From the NCBI RefSeq assembly GCF_900107665.1, contig NZ_FNQT01000003.1:62001-126000 (forward strand): DNA of 64,000 nucleotides, given 5' to 3'. Both the position numbers and the translations under genes were made by a program. This document shows, one piece after another, positions 35,326 through 42,862 of this stretch (positions within the stretch are counted from its first letter, which is position 1; each line of letters begins with the position of its first letter). This DNA comes from Haloplanus vescus (GTDB lineage Archaea; Halobacteriota; Halobacteria; Halobacteriales; Haloferacaceae). Below the pieces are notes generated by a model that did no database searches, was not told the origin of the DNA, and was given only the letters and a program-made list of their open reading frames with translations.

Positions 35326-35408
35326 GACAAATATTGCCACCTATCCGGAGAGCCGGGGAAGGTTGACGAGGTGCCGGACCGTATATGTGCAGGCCTGCAC
35401 TAGCTAGT
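35326..35408 (+). promoter_or_regulatory. Reductase promoter with stacked palindromes and GACAAATATTGCC box
   Basis: From left to right: the AT-rich box GACAAATATTGCCAC (35326-35340), a TATA element GTATATG (35381-35387) centred 26 nt before the reductase ATG, a perfect 14-bp palindrome GTGCAGGCCTGCAC (35387-35400) overlapping the TATA edge, and a second palindrome ACTAGCTAGT (35399-35408) touching the start codon. This predicts a leaderless mRNA and a repressor that blocks TBP/TFB or polymerase entry. Confidence 0.65.
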
Positions 35409-35409
35409 T

Positions 35410-37188
35410 ATGCCGTCTAAGGTCGAGCGCTGGAAAGACGAAGCCTACGGGATGGAGGTACGTGACCACCTCCTCCGATTCGCCGAGGAAGGCTGGGACG
35501 CCATCCCCGAGGACGAACACGACGCCTGGTTCGAGCGGTTCAAATGGTGGGGACTGTACCACCAGCGGAAGGGTCAGGAGAGCTACTTCATGATGCGCAT
35601 CGGGACGCCGATGGGCCGCATGACCCCCGAACAGCTTCGAACCGTGGGCGAAGTCGCGAAGAAATACGCCACCGGCCCCGTCGACAACCCCGAGTTCGGC
35701 GAGGCGTACGCCGACTTCACCACTCGCCAGTCGATTCAGCTCCACTGGATCAAAGTCGAGGACATCGCCGACATCTGGGAGGAACTCGAATCGGTCGGCC
35801 TCTCCACGATGCAGGCGTGTGGTGACTCGTGGCGCAACATCGTCGGCTCGCCCGTCGCCGGGCGCGACGCCGACGAACTCATCGACGTCTGGCCCATCGT
35901 CCAGGAACTCCACGAGACGTTCAAGGGCAACGACCTCTACGCCAACCTGCCCCGGAAGTGGAAGGTCGCCATGACCGGCGACCGCCGCGGCTCCGGACAG
36001 GGTGACATCAACGACCTCGCCTTCGAGCCTGCGACCAAGGAAATCGACGGCGAGGAAGTCGTCGGCTTCAACGTCCACGTCGGCGGCGGCCTCGCCCGCA
36101 AAGAGCCGCGTTTCGCTCGCGATATCGACGTCTTCTGCCGTCCCGAGAACGCCGCCGACATTGCTGGCGGTCTCTCTGCACTCTTCCGTGACTACGGTGA
36201 CCGCGAAGACCGCTTCAACGCCCGCATCAAGTTCCTCGTCGACGAGTGGGGTCCCGAGAAGCTCCGCTCGGTCCTGCAGGAGGAGTACGTGGACTACGAA
36301 CTCCCCACCGCGGGCGAGGACCTGCGCGACGAGTACGACTACAACGCCGGCCGCTCGGACGCCCCCGGCGACTACGTGGGCGTCCACGACCAGAGCGACG
36401 GCCAGAACTTCGTCGGTCTCTCCGTCCTCGTCGGGCGCATGGGCGCCGACGACGTCATCGAACTCGCCGACCTTGCCGACGAGTACGGCTCCGAGATGAT
36501 CGGTCTGACCCAGCGTCAGAACGTCATTGTCGGCGACATCGCCGACGAGGACCTGGACAATTTCCTCGGCGAGGACCTCCTCGACGACTACTCGCCCGAC
36601 CCGCACCCGTTCATGCGCGGCTCTATCGCCTGTACGGGCACCGAGTACTGCTCGCTCTCTATCGTCGAGACGAAAAATCGGATGGTTCGCTACGGGCGCT
36701 GGCTCCGAGACAACGTGCCCGTCCCCGAGGGCGTCAACGATTTCCACATCCACCTCTCGGGCTGTACCGCCTCGTGTGCCCAGCCCCAGATTGCCGACAT
36801 CAGCCTGCGCGGCATGAAGACGCGCAAGGACGGCGACGCAGTCGAGGCGTTCGACGTCGGCCTCGGCGGTGGCCTCGGCGAGAACCCGCAGTTCGCCGAC
36901 TGGGTGAAGATGCGCATCCCGGCCGACGAGATTCCGGGCTATATCGCCAACCTGCTCGAAACCTACGAGGCAGAGCGTGAGAGTCCCGAGGAGTCCTTCC
37001 GTGACTTCGTCGCCGCTCGCGACGAGGACGAACTCGCGGCCCTCGCCGACGGCGAGGAGACGAGCTACGAGGACCCGTACCTCGGCAACACGAAGATGAC
37101 GTGGTACCCCTACGCCGAGGACACGTCGATGGACGCCTCCCCCGCCCCGACGGACGGGACGGGCGAATCCCTCCCCTCGGACGACTAA
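35410..37188 (+). CDS. nirA: Ferredoxin-dependent nitrite (or sulfite) reductase
   Basis: A 592-residue siroheme/[4Fe-4S] reductase that adds six electrons to nitrite (giving ammonia) or sulfite (giving sulfide). It has two nitrite/sulfite reductase half-domain pairs and the cluster motifs CTGTEYC (near 408-414) and SGCTASCAQ (near 452-456). NLPRKWKVAMTGD and INDLAFEPA are closer to plant/cyanobacterial nitrite reductases than to sulfite reductases, so nitrite is favoured. No nitrate reductase or transporter adjoins it. It heads a siroheme gene cluster. Confidence 0.9.
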   Translation: MPSKVERWKDEAYGMEVRDHLLRFAEEGWDAIPEDEHDAWFERFKWWGLYHQRKGQESYFMMRIGTPMGRMTPEQLRTVGEVAKKYATGPVDNPEFGEAYADFTTRQSIQLHWIKVEDIADIWEELESVGLSTMQACGDSWRNIVGSPVAGRDADELIDVWPIVQELHETFKGNDLYANLPRKWKVAMTGDRRGSGQGDINDLAFEPATKEIDGEEVVGFNVHVGGGLARKEPRFARDIDVFCRPENAADIAGGLSALFRDYGDREDRFNARIKFLVDEWGPEKLRSVLQEEYVDYELPTAGEDLRDEYDYNAGRSDAPGDYVGVHDQSDGQNFVGLSVLVGRMGADDVIELADLADEYGSEMIGLTQRQNVIVGDIADEDLDNFLGEDLLDDYSPDPHPFMRGSIACTGTEYCSLSIVETKNRMVRYGRWLRDNVPVPEGVNDFHIHLSGCTASCAQPQIADISLRGMKTRKDGDAVEAFDVGLGGGLGENPQFADWVKMRIPADEIPGYIANLLETYEAERESPEESFRDFVAARDEDELAALADGEETSYEDPYLGNTKMTWYPYAEDTSMDASPAPTDGTGESLPSDD

Positions 37189-37189
37189 C

Positions 37190-37471
37190 ATGGCCGACCG
37201 CGTGATGAAGGTCAACGCCTTCACGACGTTCGACCTCCTCGACGCCAGCGTCGAGGGGCACGGCTTCGAGGAGGAGGCCTTCGCCACGCTCAACGTGCGC
37301 ACGGCCCGCGAAGACCCCGAGGAGATTACCCTCGAACTCGAACTCGACAACACCCAACTCGAGAACGTGCCGGCCCACGCCGACCGCGTGACGCTCTCGG
37401 CCGACGAGGCGCGCACCTTCGCGACCGAACTACAGAAGGCCGCAGAGCGCGTAGACGACACCGACCAATGA
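37190..37471 (+). CDS. DUF6360 family protein
   Basis: A 93-residue acidic protein (MADRVMKVNAFTTFDLLDAS) of the haloarchaeal DUF6360 family, with the conserved opening and a final helix LSADEARTFATELQKAAERV. It starts 1 nt after the reductase stop and overlaps the CbiX gene by 4 nt (ATGA). That tight packing between a siroheme enzyme and a siroheme-synthesis gene suggests it helps assemble or feed the reductase. No biochemical role is known to me. Confidence 0.85.
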   Translation: MADRVMKVNAFTTFDLLDASVEGHGFEEEAFATLNVRTAREDPEEITLELELDNTQLENVPAHADRVTLSADEARTFATELQKAAERVDDTDQ

Positions 37472-38970
37472 CCGATCAGGCGCTGATCGTCGCGGCGCAC
37501 GGCTCCCACCGCAACCCCGATTCGGCGACGCCGACGTACGCCCACGTCGATGCCATCCGGGAACGGGGCTGTTTTTCACAAGTTCGCGAAGCGTTCTGGA
37601 AGGAGGCACCCGCGTTCCGGGACGTGCTCCGCACTGTCGACGCCGACGAAACCTACATCGTCCCGCTGTTCGTGAGCGAGGGCTACTTCGTCGACCAGGT
37701 GCTCCCCCGGGAGTTCGCCCTCGGCATCACCGACGCCGCCGGCACCGACCACGAGTCCGAAATCATCTACACCGACCCCGTCGGAACCCACCCGGAGATG
37801 ACCGACGTGGTCGCGGCGCGCGCCCGTCGCTATCTCGACGACGACGTGGACGAGTCCGAGACGGCACTCGCCGTCATCGGCCACGGCACCGAGCGCAACC
37901 CTAACAGCGCCGACGCCATCTACAATCACGTCGACGCGCTCCGCGAGACGACTGACTTCGCGGAGGTCGACGCGCTCTTCATGGACGAAGCGCCGTACGT
38001 CGACGACGTACTGGATGTCTTCGACGCCGACGACATCGCCGTCGTCCCCCTCTTCATCGCCGACGGTTTTCACACCCAAGACGAGATTCCGGAACTCCTC
38101 GGCATCACCGACGACCCCCGCTCCGGCTACCCCGTCCCCGGCGAGGTGTCCGGGCGGCGAATCTGGTACACCTCGGCGGTGGGCACCGACCCCCTCATGC
38201 CCGAGGTACTCCTCGAACGCGCCGCCGATGCCGGGGCGGATATCGACCACACCGTCGAGACGGAGACGCCCGTTCGCCCCGACGCCGGTGAGGCGTTCCG
38301 CTCGTGGGTCGACGACGCGCCGACTCGGGCGTGGGGCGACCTCTCGATTCGCCACACGGACGCGGGCTACGAGCTCCGACACCGCACCGACCGCGACGCC
38401 GGACGCGCGGCACTCGAACGGCGCGCCCCCGACGGCTTCCGCGAGTTCGTCCGCACCGACGACGACGGCCGATACCGACCCTTCGCGGGCGAGCAATCGC
38501 TCCCGACCGGGTGGGTGCTCACCGACCTCGACGCGTCCGGTCTCCTGCGCGCCGTATCGACCGTCTACCCGGCCGCCGTCGAGACGTGGCACGACGACCC
38601 CGAGGCCGTCCCCTACCGCGAGACGGCGGCCCGTCAGACCGGCATCTACGAGCGAGTCTCGAACCTCTCTCGCGAGGAACTGGTCGACGTGACGACTGCG
38701 GTGTGTGGAAACTGCGCCAAGCGCCGCGACTGGGACGAGTCCGACGACGACTCGCTCCCCGTCGAACGCGGCGAGGGCGAGCTCCCCTGTCGCGAACCGT
38801 GTTCGTTCCTCGTGGCCGCGGCCCGCGAAGTCCTCGTGGACGAACCCACAGACGAACAGGCTCCCGACCACCCCGATTCCGACGTGCCGCCGGGCGACCT
38901 GACCGACCCGGCCAACCGCTATCGGGTCCGCTACCGGCAGGCACGCGACGCTCCCGAACCAACCCACTGA
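37468..38970 (+). CDS. cbiX: CbiX sirohydrochlorin chelatase fused to DR2241 domain
   Basis: A 500-residue protein. Two CbiX/SirB-type halves (about 1-125 and 128-250) have metal-binding IVAAHGSHRNP, VVPLFVSEGYFVDQV, GHGTERNP and VPLFIADGFHT; they insert Fe2+ (siroheme) or Co2+ into sirohydrochlorin. The C-terminal half (about 260-490) is DR2241-like with cysteines in CGNCAKR and CREPCSF, the layout of an Fe-S site. The DR2241 role is not established. The gene overlaps DUF6360 upstream and the SUMT gene downstream (TGATG), so all are co-translated. Confidence 0.9.
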   Translation: MTDQALIVAAHGSHRNPDSATPTYAHVDAIRERGCFSQVREAFWKEAPAFRDVLRTVDADETYIVPLFVSEGYFVDQVLPREFALGITDAAGTDHESEIIYTDPVGTHPEMTDVVAARARRYLDDDVDESETALAVIGHGTERNPNSADAIYNHVDALRETTDFAEVDALFMDEAPYVDDVLDVFDADDIAVVPLFIADGFHTQDEIPELLGITDDPRSGYPVPGEVSGRRIWYTSAVGTDPLMPEVLLERAADAGADIDHTVETETPVRPDAGEAFRSWVDDAPTRAWGDLSIRHTDAGYELRHRTDRDAGRAALERRAPDGFREFVRTDDDGRYRPFAGEQSLPTGWVLTDLDASGLLRAVSTVYPAAVETWHDDPEAVPYRETAARQTGIYERVSNLSREELVDVTTAVCGNCAKRRDWDESDDDSLPVERGEGELPCREPCSFLVAAAREVLVDEPTDEQAPDHPDSDVPPGDLTDPANRYRVRYRQARDAPEPTH

Positions 38971-39806
38971 TGAGTACGACCACCACCGGAACCGTCTACC
39001 TCGTCGGCGCCGGCCCGGGTGACCCCGACCTGCTGACGGTCAAGGCCCGGCGCTTGCTCGACGAAGCCGACGTCGTCCTCCACGATTCGCTCGTGGGCGA
39101 CGGCGTCGTCGAATCGATTCCTGACGGCACGCGCGTCGAGAACGTCGGCAAGCGCGCCGACGGCGAACGCACGCCGCAGGCAGAGATAAACGACCGCCTC
39201 GTGCAGGAGGCCCGCGCCGGGCGCGACGTGGTGCGCCTGAAGGGTGGCGACCCCACCATCTTCGCCCGCGGGGGCGAGGAAGCCGAACACCTCGCCAACC
39301 ACGGCGTCGCCTTCGAAGTCGTCCCCGGCATCACCAGCGCCATCGCCGCGCCGGGCGTCGCGGGCATCCCCGCGACCCACCGCGACCACGCCTCGACGCT
39401 CGCCGTCGTGACGGGTCACGAAGACCCCACGAAGGCTGACAGCGCCCTCGACTGGGGTGCGCTGTCTGACCTCGTCACCGCCGGCGGAACGCTCGTCATC
39501 CTGATGGGCGTGGGTCGACTTCCGGACAACGTCGACGCCCTCAGCGAACACGGCGTCGCCGCCGACACGCCCGTCGCGATGGTCGAACGCGCGACGCTCT
39601 CGGACGAACGCGTCGTCACCGGCACCCTCGACACAATCGTCGAGCGAGCGGACGAAGCGAGCGTCGACCCGCCCGCCGTCACCGTCGTCGGACGAGTCGT
39701 CGGCGTCCGCGAGACGGTCGCGCACTGTCTCGGCGGGTCCGACGCGCTGGCGGACGTGTCCGTTTCCGCCAGCCCCGAGGGCGTCGTGGAGGTGAATCGC
39801 CAATGA
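38970..39806 (+). CDS. cobA: Uroporphyrinogen-III C-methyltransferase (SUMT)
   Basis: A 278-residue SUMT that makes precorrin-2 from uroporphyrinogen III with two SAM molecules, the entry to siroheme. Motifs: VYLVGAGPGDPDLLTVKA (SAM and substrate loop), RLKGGDPTIFARGGEEAE, VPGITSAIAAPGVAGIPATHR and VILMGVG. The ATG overlaps the CbiX stop (TGATG), and the gene overlaps the next by 4 nt. With sirC and cbiX this completes siroheme synthesis within the cluster. Confidence 0.95.
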   Translation: MSTTTTGTVYLVGAGPGDPDLLTVKARRLLDEADVVLHDSLVGDGVVESIPDGTRVENVGKRADGERTPQAEINDRLVQEARAGRDVVRLKGGDPTIFARGGEEAEHLANHGVAFEVVPGITSAIAAPGVAGIPATHRDHASTLAVVTGHEDPTKADSALDWGALSDLVTAGGTLVILMGVGRLPDNVDALSEHGVAADTPVAMVERATLSDERVVTGTLDTIVERADEASVDPPAVTVVGRVVGVRETVAHCLGGSDALADVSVSASPEGVVEVNRQ

Positions 39807-40849
39807 GCGAGGAGTGGCCGCTCAAGCGCCTGATGACCGAGGTGGTCGGTTCCGGCACCAAGTCCGCGGAGGACATGACCCGCGAACAGGCCGCCGAGGC
39901 CATGCGCCGCATCTTCGACGACGACCCCGACCCGACGACGCTGGGCGCCTTCTGGCTGGCTAACCGCTGGAAGCACAACACCGCCGAGGAACTCGCCGCC
40001 TTCACCGACGAGATGTGTGACCGGGTGGAGTACGCCACGCCCGACGCCGACCCCGTCGACTGCGGCGCCAACTACGACGGCAAGGGTCGCTCCGCAATCC
40101 TGGGCGTCGCCGCCGGCGTCGTCGCCGCCGCGGCCGGCACGCCCGTCGTCGTCCACTCGGGCGACCGCGTCCCCACGCAGAAACAGGACGCGTACAAGCA
40201 CGTCCTCGACGAACTCGACGTGGCGACCGAACTCACGCCCCAGGACTCCGCGGAGATGGTCGACGAGACTGGCTTCGGCTTCTACTACCAGCCAGCCTTC
40301 AACCCGGCCGTCGCCGACCTGTTCGACCGCCGCGACCAGATGGGCGTGCGAACGTTCGTCAACACGGTCGAGACGCTCGCCAACCCCGCCGGCGCGAGCG
40401 TCCACCTCGGCTCGTTCTACCACCTCTCCTTCGCGAAGAAGGTGGTCGATACGTTCGAGGCGAGCGAGACGCACGACCTTGACCGCGTCATCATGTTCCA
40501 GGGGATGGAGGGGTACGACGACATCCGCCCCGGCTACACCAAGGTCGCCGACTGGTCCGCCGACGGCACCTTCGACGACTTCGAAATCGAGACGGCCGAG
40601 TACGGCATGGACTTCGAGGAGGCGGACCTCCACGTCGACAGCGTGGCCGCCGACAGCGCGCGCTACACGCGCGAGGTACTCGACGGCGACCGGACTGACC
40701 ACTGGCGCGACGCCGTCGCGCTCAACGCCGCGTTCCGCATCTACGCCGGCGGCGACGCCGACTCCCTTGACGCCGGCCTCGACGCCGCGCGGACGGCCAT
40801 CGACGACGGCTCCGCCGCCGCCGTCCTCGACGACCTCCAGTCGTTCTGA
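39803..40849 (+). CDS. TrpD2-like glycosyltransferase family 3 protein
   Basis: A 348-residue protein with the anthranilate phosphoribosyltransferase fold: a helical N-terminal domain (1-70) and an alpha/beta domain. The PRPP-binding motif GTGGDG of true TrpD is replaced by CGANYDGKGR, and the HGN loop by VVVHSGDRVPTQKQDAYKHVL, as in TrpD2/YbiB relatives whose substrate is unresolved. It is therefore unlikely to serve tryptophan synthesis. It is translationally coupled to SUMT (ATGA overlap), suggesting a linked role in siroheme or reductase biology. Confidence 0.85.
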   Translation: MSEEWPLKRLMTEVVGSGTKSAEDMTREQAAEAMRRIFDDDPDPTTLGAFWLANRWKHNTAEELAAFTDEMCDRVEYATPDADPVDCGANYDGKGRSAILGVAAGVVAAAAGTPVVVHSGDRVPTQKQDAYKHVLDELDVATELTPQDSAEMVDETGFGFYYQPAFNPAVADLFDRRDQMGVRTFVNTVETLANPAGASVHLGSFYHLSFAKKVVDTFEASETHDLDRVIMFQGMEGYDDIRPGYTKVADWSADGTFDDFEIETAEYGMDFEEADLHVDSVAADSARYTREVLDGDRTDHWRDAVALNAAFRIYAGGDADSLDAGLDAARTAIDDGSAAAVLDDLQSF

Positions 40850-40897
40850 GAACGCGCTGAGCGCACGCCTTTTACTCGCCCGCCCCAACTCTCGTCC

Positions 40898-41233
40898 ATG
40901 AGCGACGACGTACTCCGACCGAGCGACATCGGCGATTCCGATGCACCGCCGGTCGAGGACAAGCCCTACAAGATAATCTTCGAGGCGAACAAGTGCTTCG
41001 GAGCGGGGAAATGCGCCGAAGTCTCTTCGAACTGGGACCTCGACCTCTCGACGGGGCTCGCCCGCCCGAAGACGTACTACGTCGGCGAGGACGACCTCGA
41101 CCACAACGTCCGCGCGGCGGAAATCTGTCCCGCCAAGAAAGGAAAAGGCGTCATCCACGTCATCGACCGCCGGACCGACGAGGAAATCGCCCCCGACCCC
41201 GAGGGCGACGGCACGCTGAGCGTCGACTGGTAG
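40898..41233 (+). CDS. Three-cysteine ([3Fe-4S]-type) ferredoxin
   Basis: A 111-residue acidic ferredoxin. CFGAGKC supplies Cys33 and Cys39 and ICPAKK supplies Cys77 followed by Pro; no fourth ligand is seen, so a [3Fe-4S] cluster (or a [4Fe-4S] with an outside ligand) is expected. The core is flanked by acidic halophilic extensions. It lies 48 nt after the TrpD2-like gene on the same strand and is the obvious electron donor for the reductase. It ends right at the convergent sirC gene. Confidence 0.85.
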   Translation: MSDDVLRPSDIGDSDAPPVEDKPYKIIFEANKCFGAGKCAEVSSNWDLDLSTGLARPKTYYVGEDDLDHNVRAAEICPAKKGKGVIHVIDRRTDEEIAPDPEGDGTLSVDW

Positions 41234-41872
41234 TCAGCGCTCGGCGTCGACGACGGCCGCGACGGCGTCGCGGACGGCCTCCTCGTCGCCCGTCTGCGCG
41301 GCCGTCCACACCTCTTCTGCCTCGGCGGCGGCCCGAATCGCGTCGCGGCGGCGTTCGGGGTCGACGCCCTCGGCTTTCATGGCTTCCCGTGCCTCACTCA
41401 CCGCCGTCGCGACGAGGCCCGCGCCCGCGACGACGGACTCCAGTTCCCGGCGGAGGTGGCGACTCACTGCCGGACTGGACCCGCCCGTCGTGACGGCGAC
41501 GCTCACGGGGTCGTCCTCGACGGTGGCGGGGACGACGACGCTCCGCCGGTCGCGCGCGCCGCTCTGGTCGGCGCGGTTGACGAGAATCCCGGCCTCGGTC
41601 GCGGCGCGTTCGATGGCCGCGTTGAGCGCCGTGTCGTCCGTGGCGGCGACGACGAGCATCGGGTCCGCGGCGTTGACCCACGCCTCGATGTCTTCGGGCG
41701 TCGGCGCCGCGCGGACGAACTCGCTCGCGCCGAAGTCGGCGTCCGCGAAGGTCGGACTGACGACGACGACGCGCGCCTCGCGGGCGAACCGGCGGGCTTT
41801 CCGGGCGCCGACGCTCCCGCCGCCGAACACAAGCACCGTTTCGCCCTCGAAGTCGTGAACGAGCGGAATCAC
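41234..41872 (-). CDS. sirC: Precorrin-2 dehydrogenase (sirohydrochlorin synthase)
   Basis: A 212-residue NAD-dependent enzyme that oxidises precorrin-2 to sirohydrochlorin, like the N-terminal part of CysG. It starts MIPLVHDFEGETVLVFGGGSV with the dinucleotide motif GGGSVGARKA, followed by VVAATDDTALNAAI and VPATVEDDPVSVAVTTGGSSPAVSRHLR. It is convergent with the ferredoxin gene with no spacer. It thus supplies the step between SUMT (38970) and CbiX (37468). Confidence 0.95.
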   Translation of the reverse strand: MIPLVHDFEGETVLVFGGGSVGARKARRFAREARVVVVSPTFADADFGASEFVRAAPTPEDIEAWVNAADPMLVVAATDDTALNAAIERAATEAGILVNRADQSGARDRRSVVVPATVEDDPVSVAVTTGGSSPAVSRHLRRELESVVAGAGLVATAVSEAREAMKAEGVDPERRRDAIRAAAEAEEVWTAAQTGDEEAVRDAVAAVVDAER

Positions 41873-41952
41873 ACACCCACACCTCGCTGGCTGCCGTGAA
41901 AAACCGTCGGTCGTTCCCGAATCGTTTTGTCGTGGACTCCGTATCCGGACGT

Positions 41953-42300
41953 ATGTTCCGCCGCGTGCTCGCGTGGTTCGGCGTCGGTGACGACGCCGAT
42001 TCGGACCCCGACCTCGACTGGGCCGACCCCGACGTCGAATACGGCGGGGACGGTCCCACTCGACGCTACACGTGCCCGGAGTGCTCGGCGACCATCGAGG
42101 GCACCGGCCCCGACGAGCAAGTGACCTGTCCGGCCTGCGAGACGGCGTTCAAGGGCGTCCTCGTGCCCGACGCCGCGGTCTGTCCGGACTGTGGCTCGCG
42201 GATGGACGATATCTCCTTCTACCCCGAGACACGCCGCGACACGGAGCACGCCGCGTGTTCGACCTGCGACTACCGGTGGGAGAGCGACCCGCGGCGTTAA
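41953..42300 (+). CDS. Zinc-ribbon protein with four CxxC pairs
   Basis: A 115-residue protein: an acidic N-terminus (MFRRVLAWFGVGDDADSDPD) and two zinc ribbons built from CPEC...CPAC and CPDC...CSTC. Such proteins often bind nucleic acids or partner proteins. The ATG at 41953 is favoured over the frame start at 41896, which overlaps the sirC promoter. Its stop overlaps that of the next gene tail to tail by 3 nt. No specific family is recognised. Confidence 0.8.
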   Translation: MFRRVLAWFGVGDDADSDPDLDWADPDVEYGGDGPTRRYTCPECSATIEGTGPDEQVTCPACETAFKGVLVPDAAVCPDCGSRMDDISFYPETRRDTEHAACSTCDYRWESDPRR

Positions 42301-42608
42301 CCCTCGATTAGCGTCGTCTCGTCGCTCTCGGCGTGGCGAAGCGTCACGTCGTGGCGCGTGTGGCGGGCGTGTGTCTTCGCCCACCGGCGCACCGCGCTCT
42401 CCGACAGTCGCTCGACGCCGTCCGGGCAGTTCCGACACGTCGCGCGCCACGTCGACACGTCGTCGGGGTAGTGGCCCGTGTGGCGTTCGTGGTCGAGAGC
42501 GAACTGTTCGACGGCGCGATTCCCCGCCATCAACTCGTCGAGTTCGTACGAGAGCTCCCACTCGCGTCCACACCGCTCACAGGTGACGATTGGGTCGGTA
42601 TCTGACAC
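42297..42608 (-). CDS. Zinc-finger haloarchaeal protein (103 aa)
   Basis: A 103-residue protein from GTG 42608 (VSDTDPIVTCERCGREW) with CERC, later HERHTGHYP and CRNC, which together could form one or two zinc sites. The C-terminal part is His-rich (THARHTRHDVTLRHAE). The frame continues upstream to 42686 but those residues look like spacer. Function unknown. Confidence 0.75.
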   Translation of the reverse strand: MSDTDPIVTCERCGREWELSYELDELMAGNRAVEQFALDHERHTGHYPDDVSTWRATCRNCPDGVERLSESAVRRWAKTHARHTRHDVTLRHAESDETTLIEG

Positions 42609-42703
42609 GCGCGGGGGTACGGTCGCGACGCTCTTGAACGTGCCACCTCGAAAGGGGGGTGGGCCATGGCAGGGGGGGGAAGCCACGGCCCGGAAATCGG
42701 CGA

Positions 42704-42802
42704 TTAATCGTCCACCGGCACGACGATAATCGACGTGTGGGGTGCCTCCACTAACCGGCGGACGGGGTAATACTCGAATCCGCCCGTGGTAATGTTTTTC
42801 AT
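42704..42802 (-). CDS. Possible 32-residue small protein downstream of fhs
   Basis: A 33-codon frame starting MKNITTGGFEYYPVRRLVEA and ending SIIVVPVDD, a beta-rich peptide with normal haloarchaeal codon use. An upstream in-frame stop just after fhs means it is a separate frame, starting about 60 nt after the fhs stop on the same strand. It may be co-transcribed with fhs. No family is recognised. Confidence 0.4.
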   Translation of the reverse strand: MKNITTGGFEYYPVRRLVEAPHTSIIVVPVDD

Positions 42803-42862
42803 TCGCTGCCGCAGTCTTCGCTGGGCCGAGACGACTGTAATCGACGGACGGTGGGCTGGGAG

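Noticed and set aside
42641-42665. CCACCTCGAAAGGGGGGTGGG, resembling an ORB
   Set aside because: It lacks the CGAAACG core (it has CGAAAGG) and stands alone with no AT-rich partner or inverted mate.
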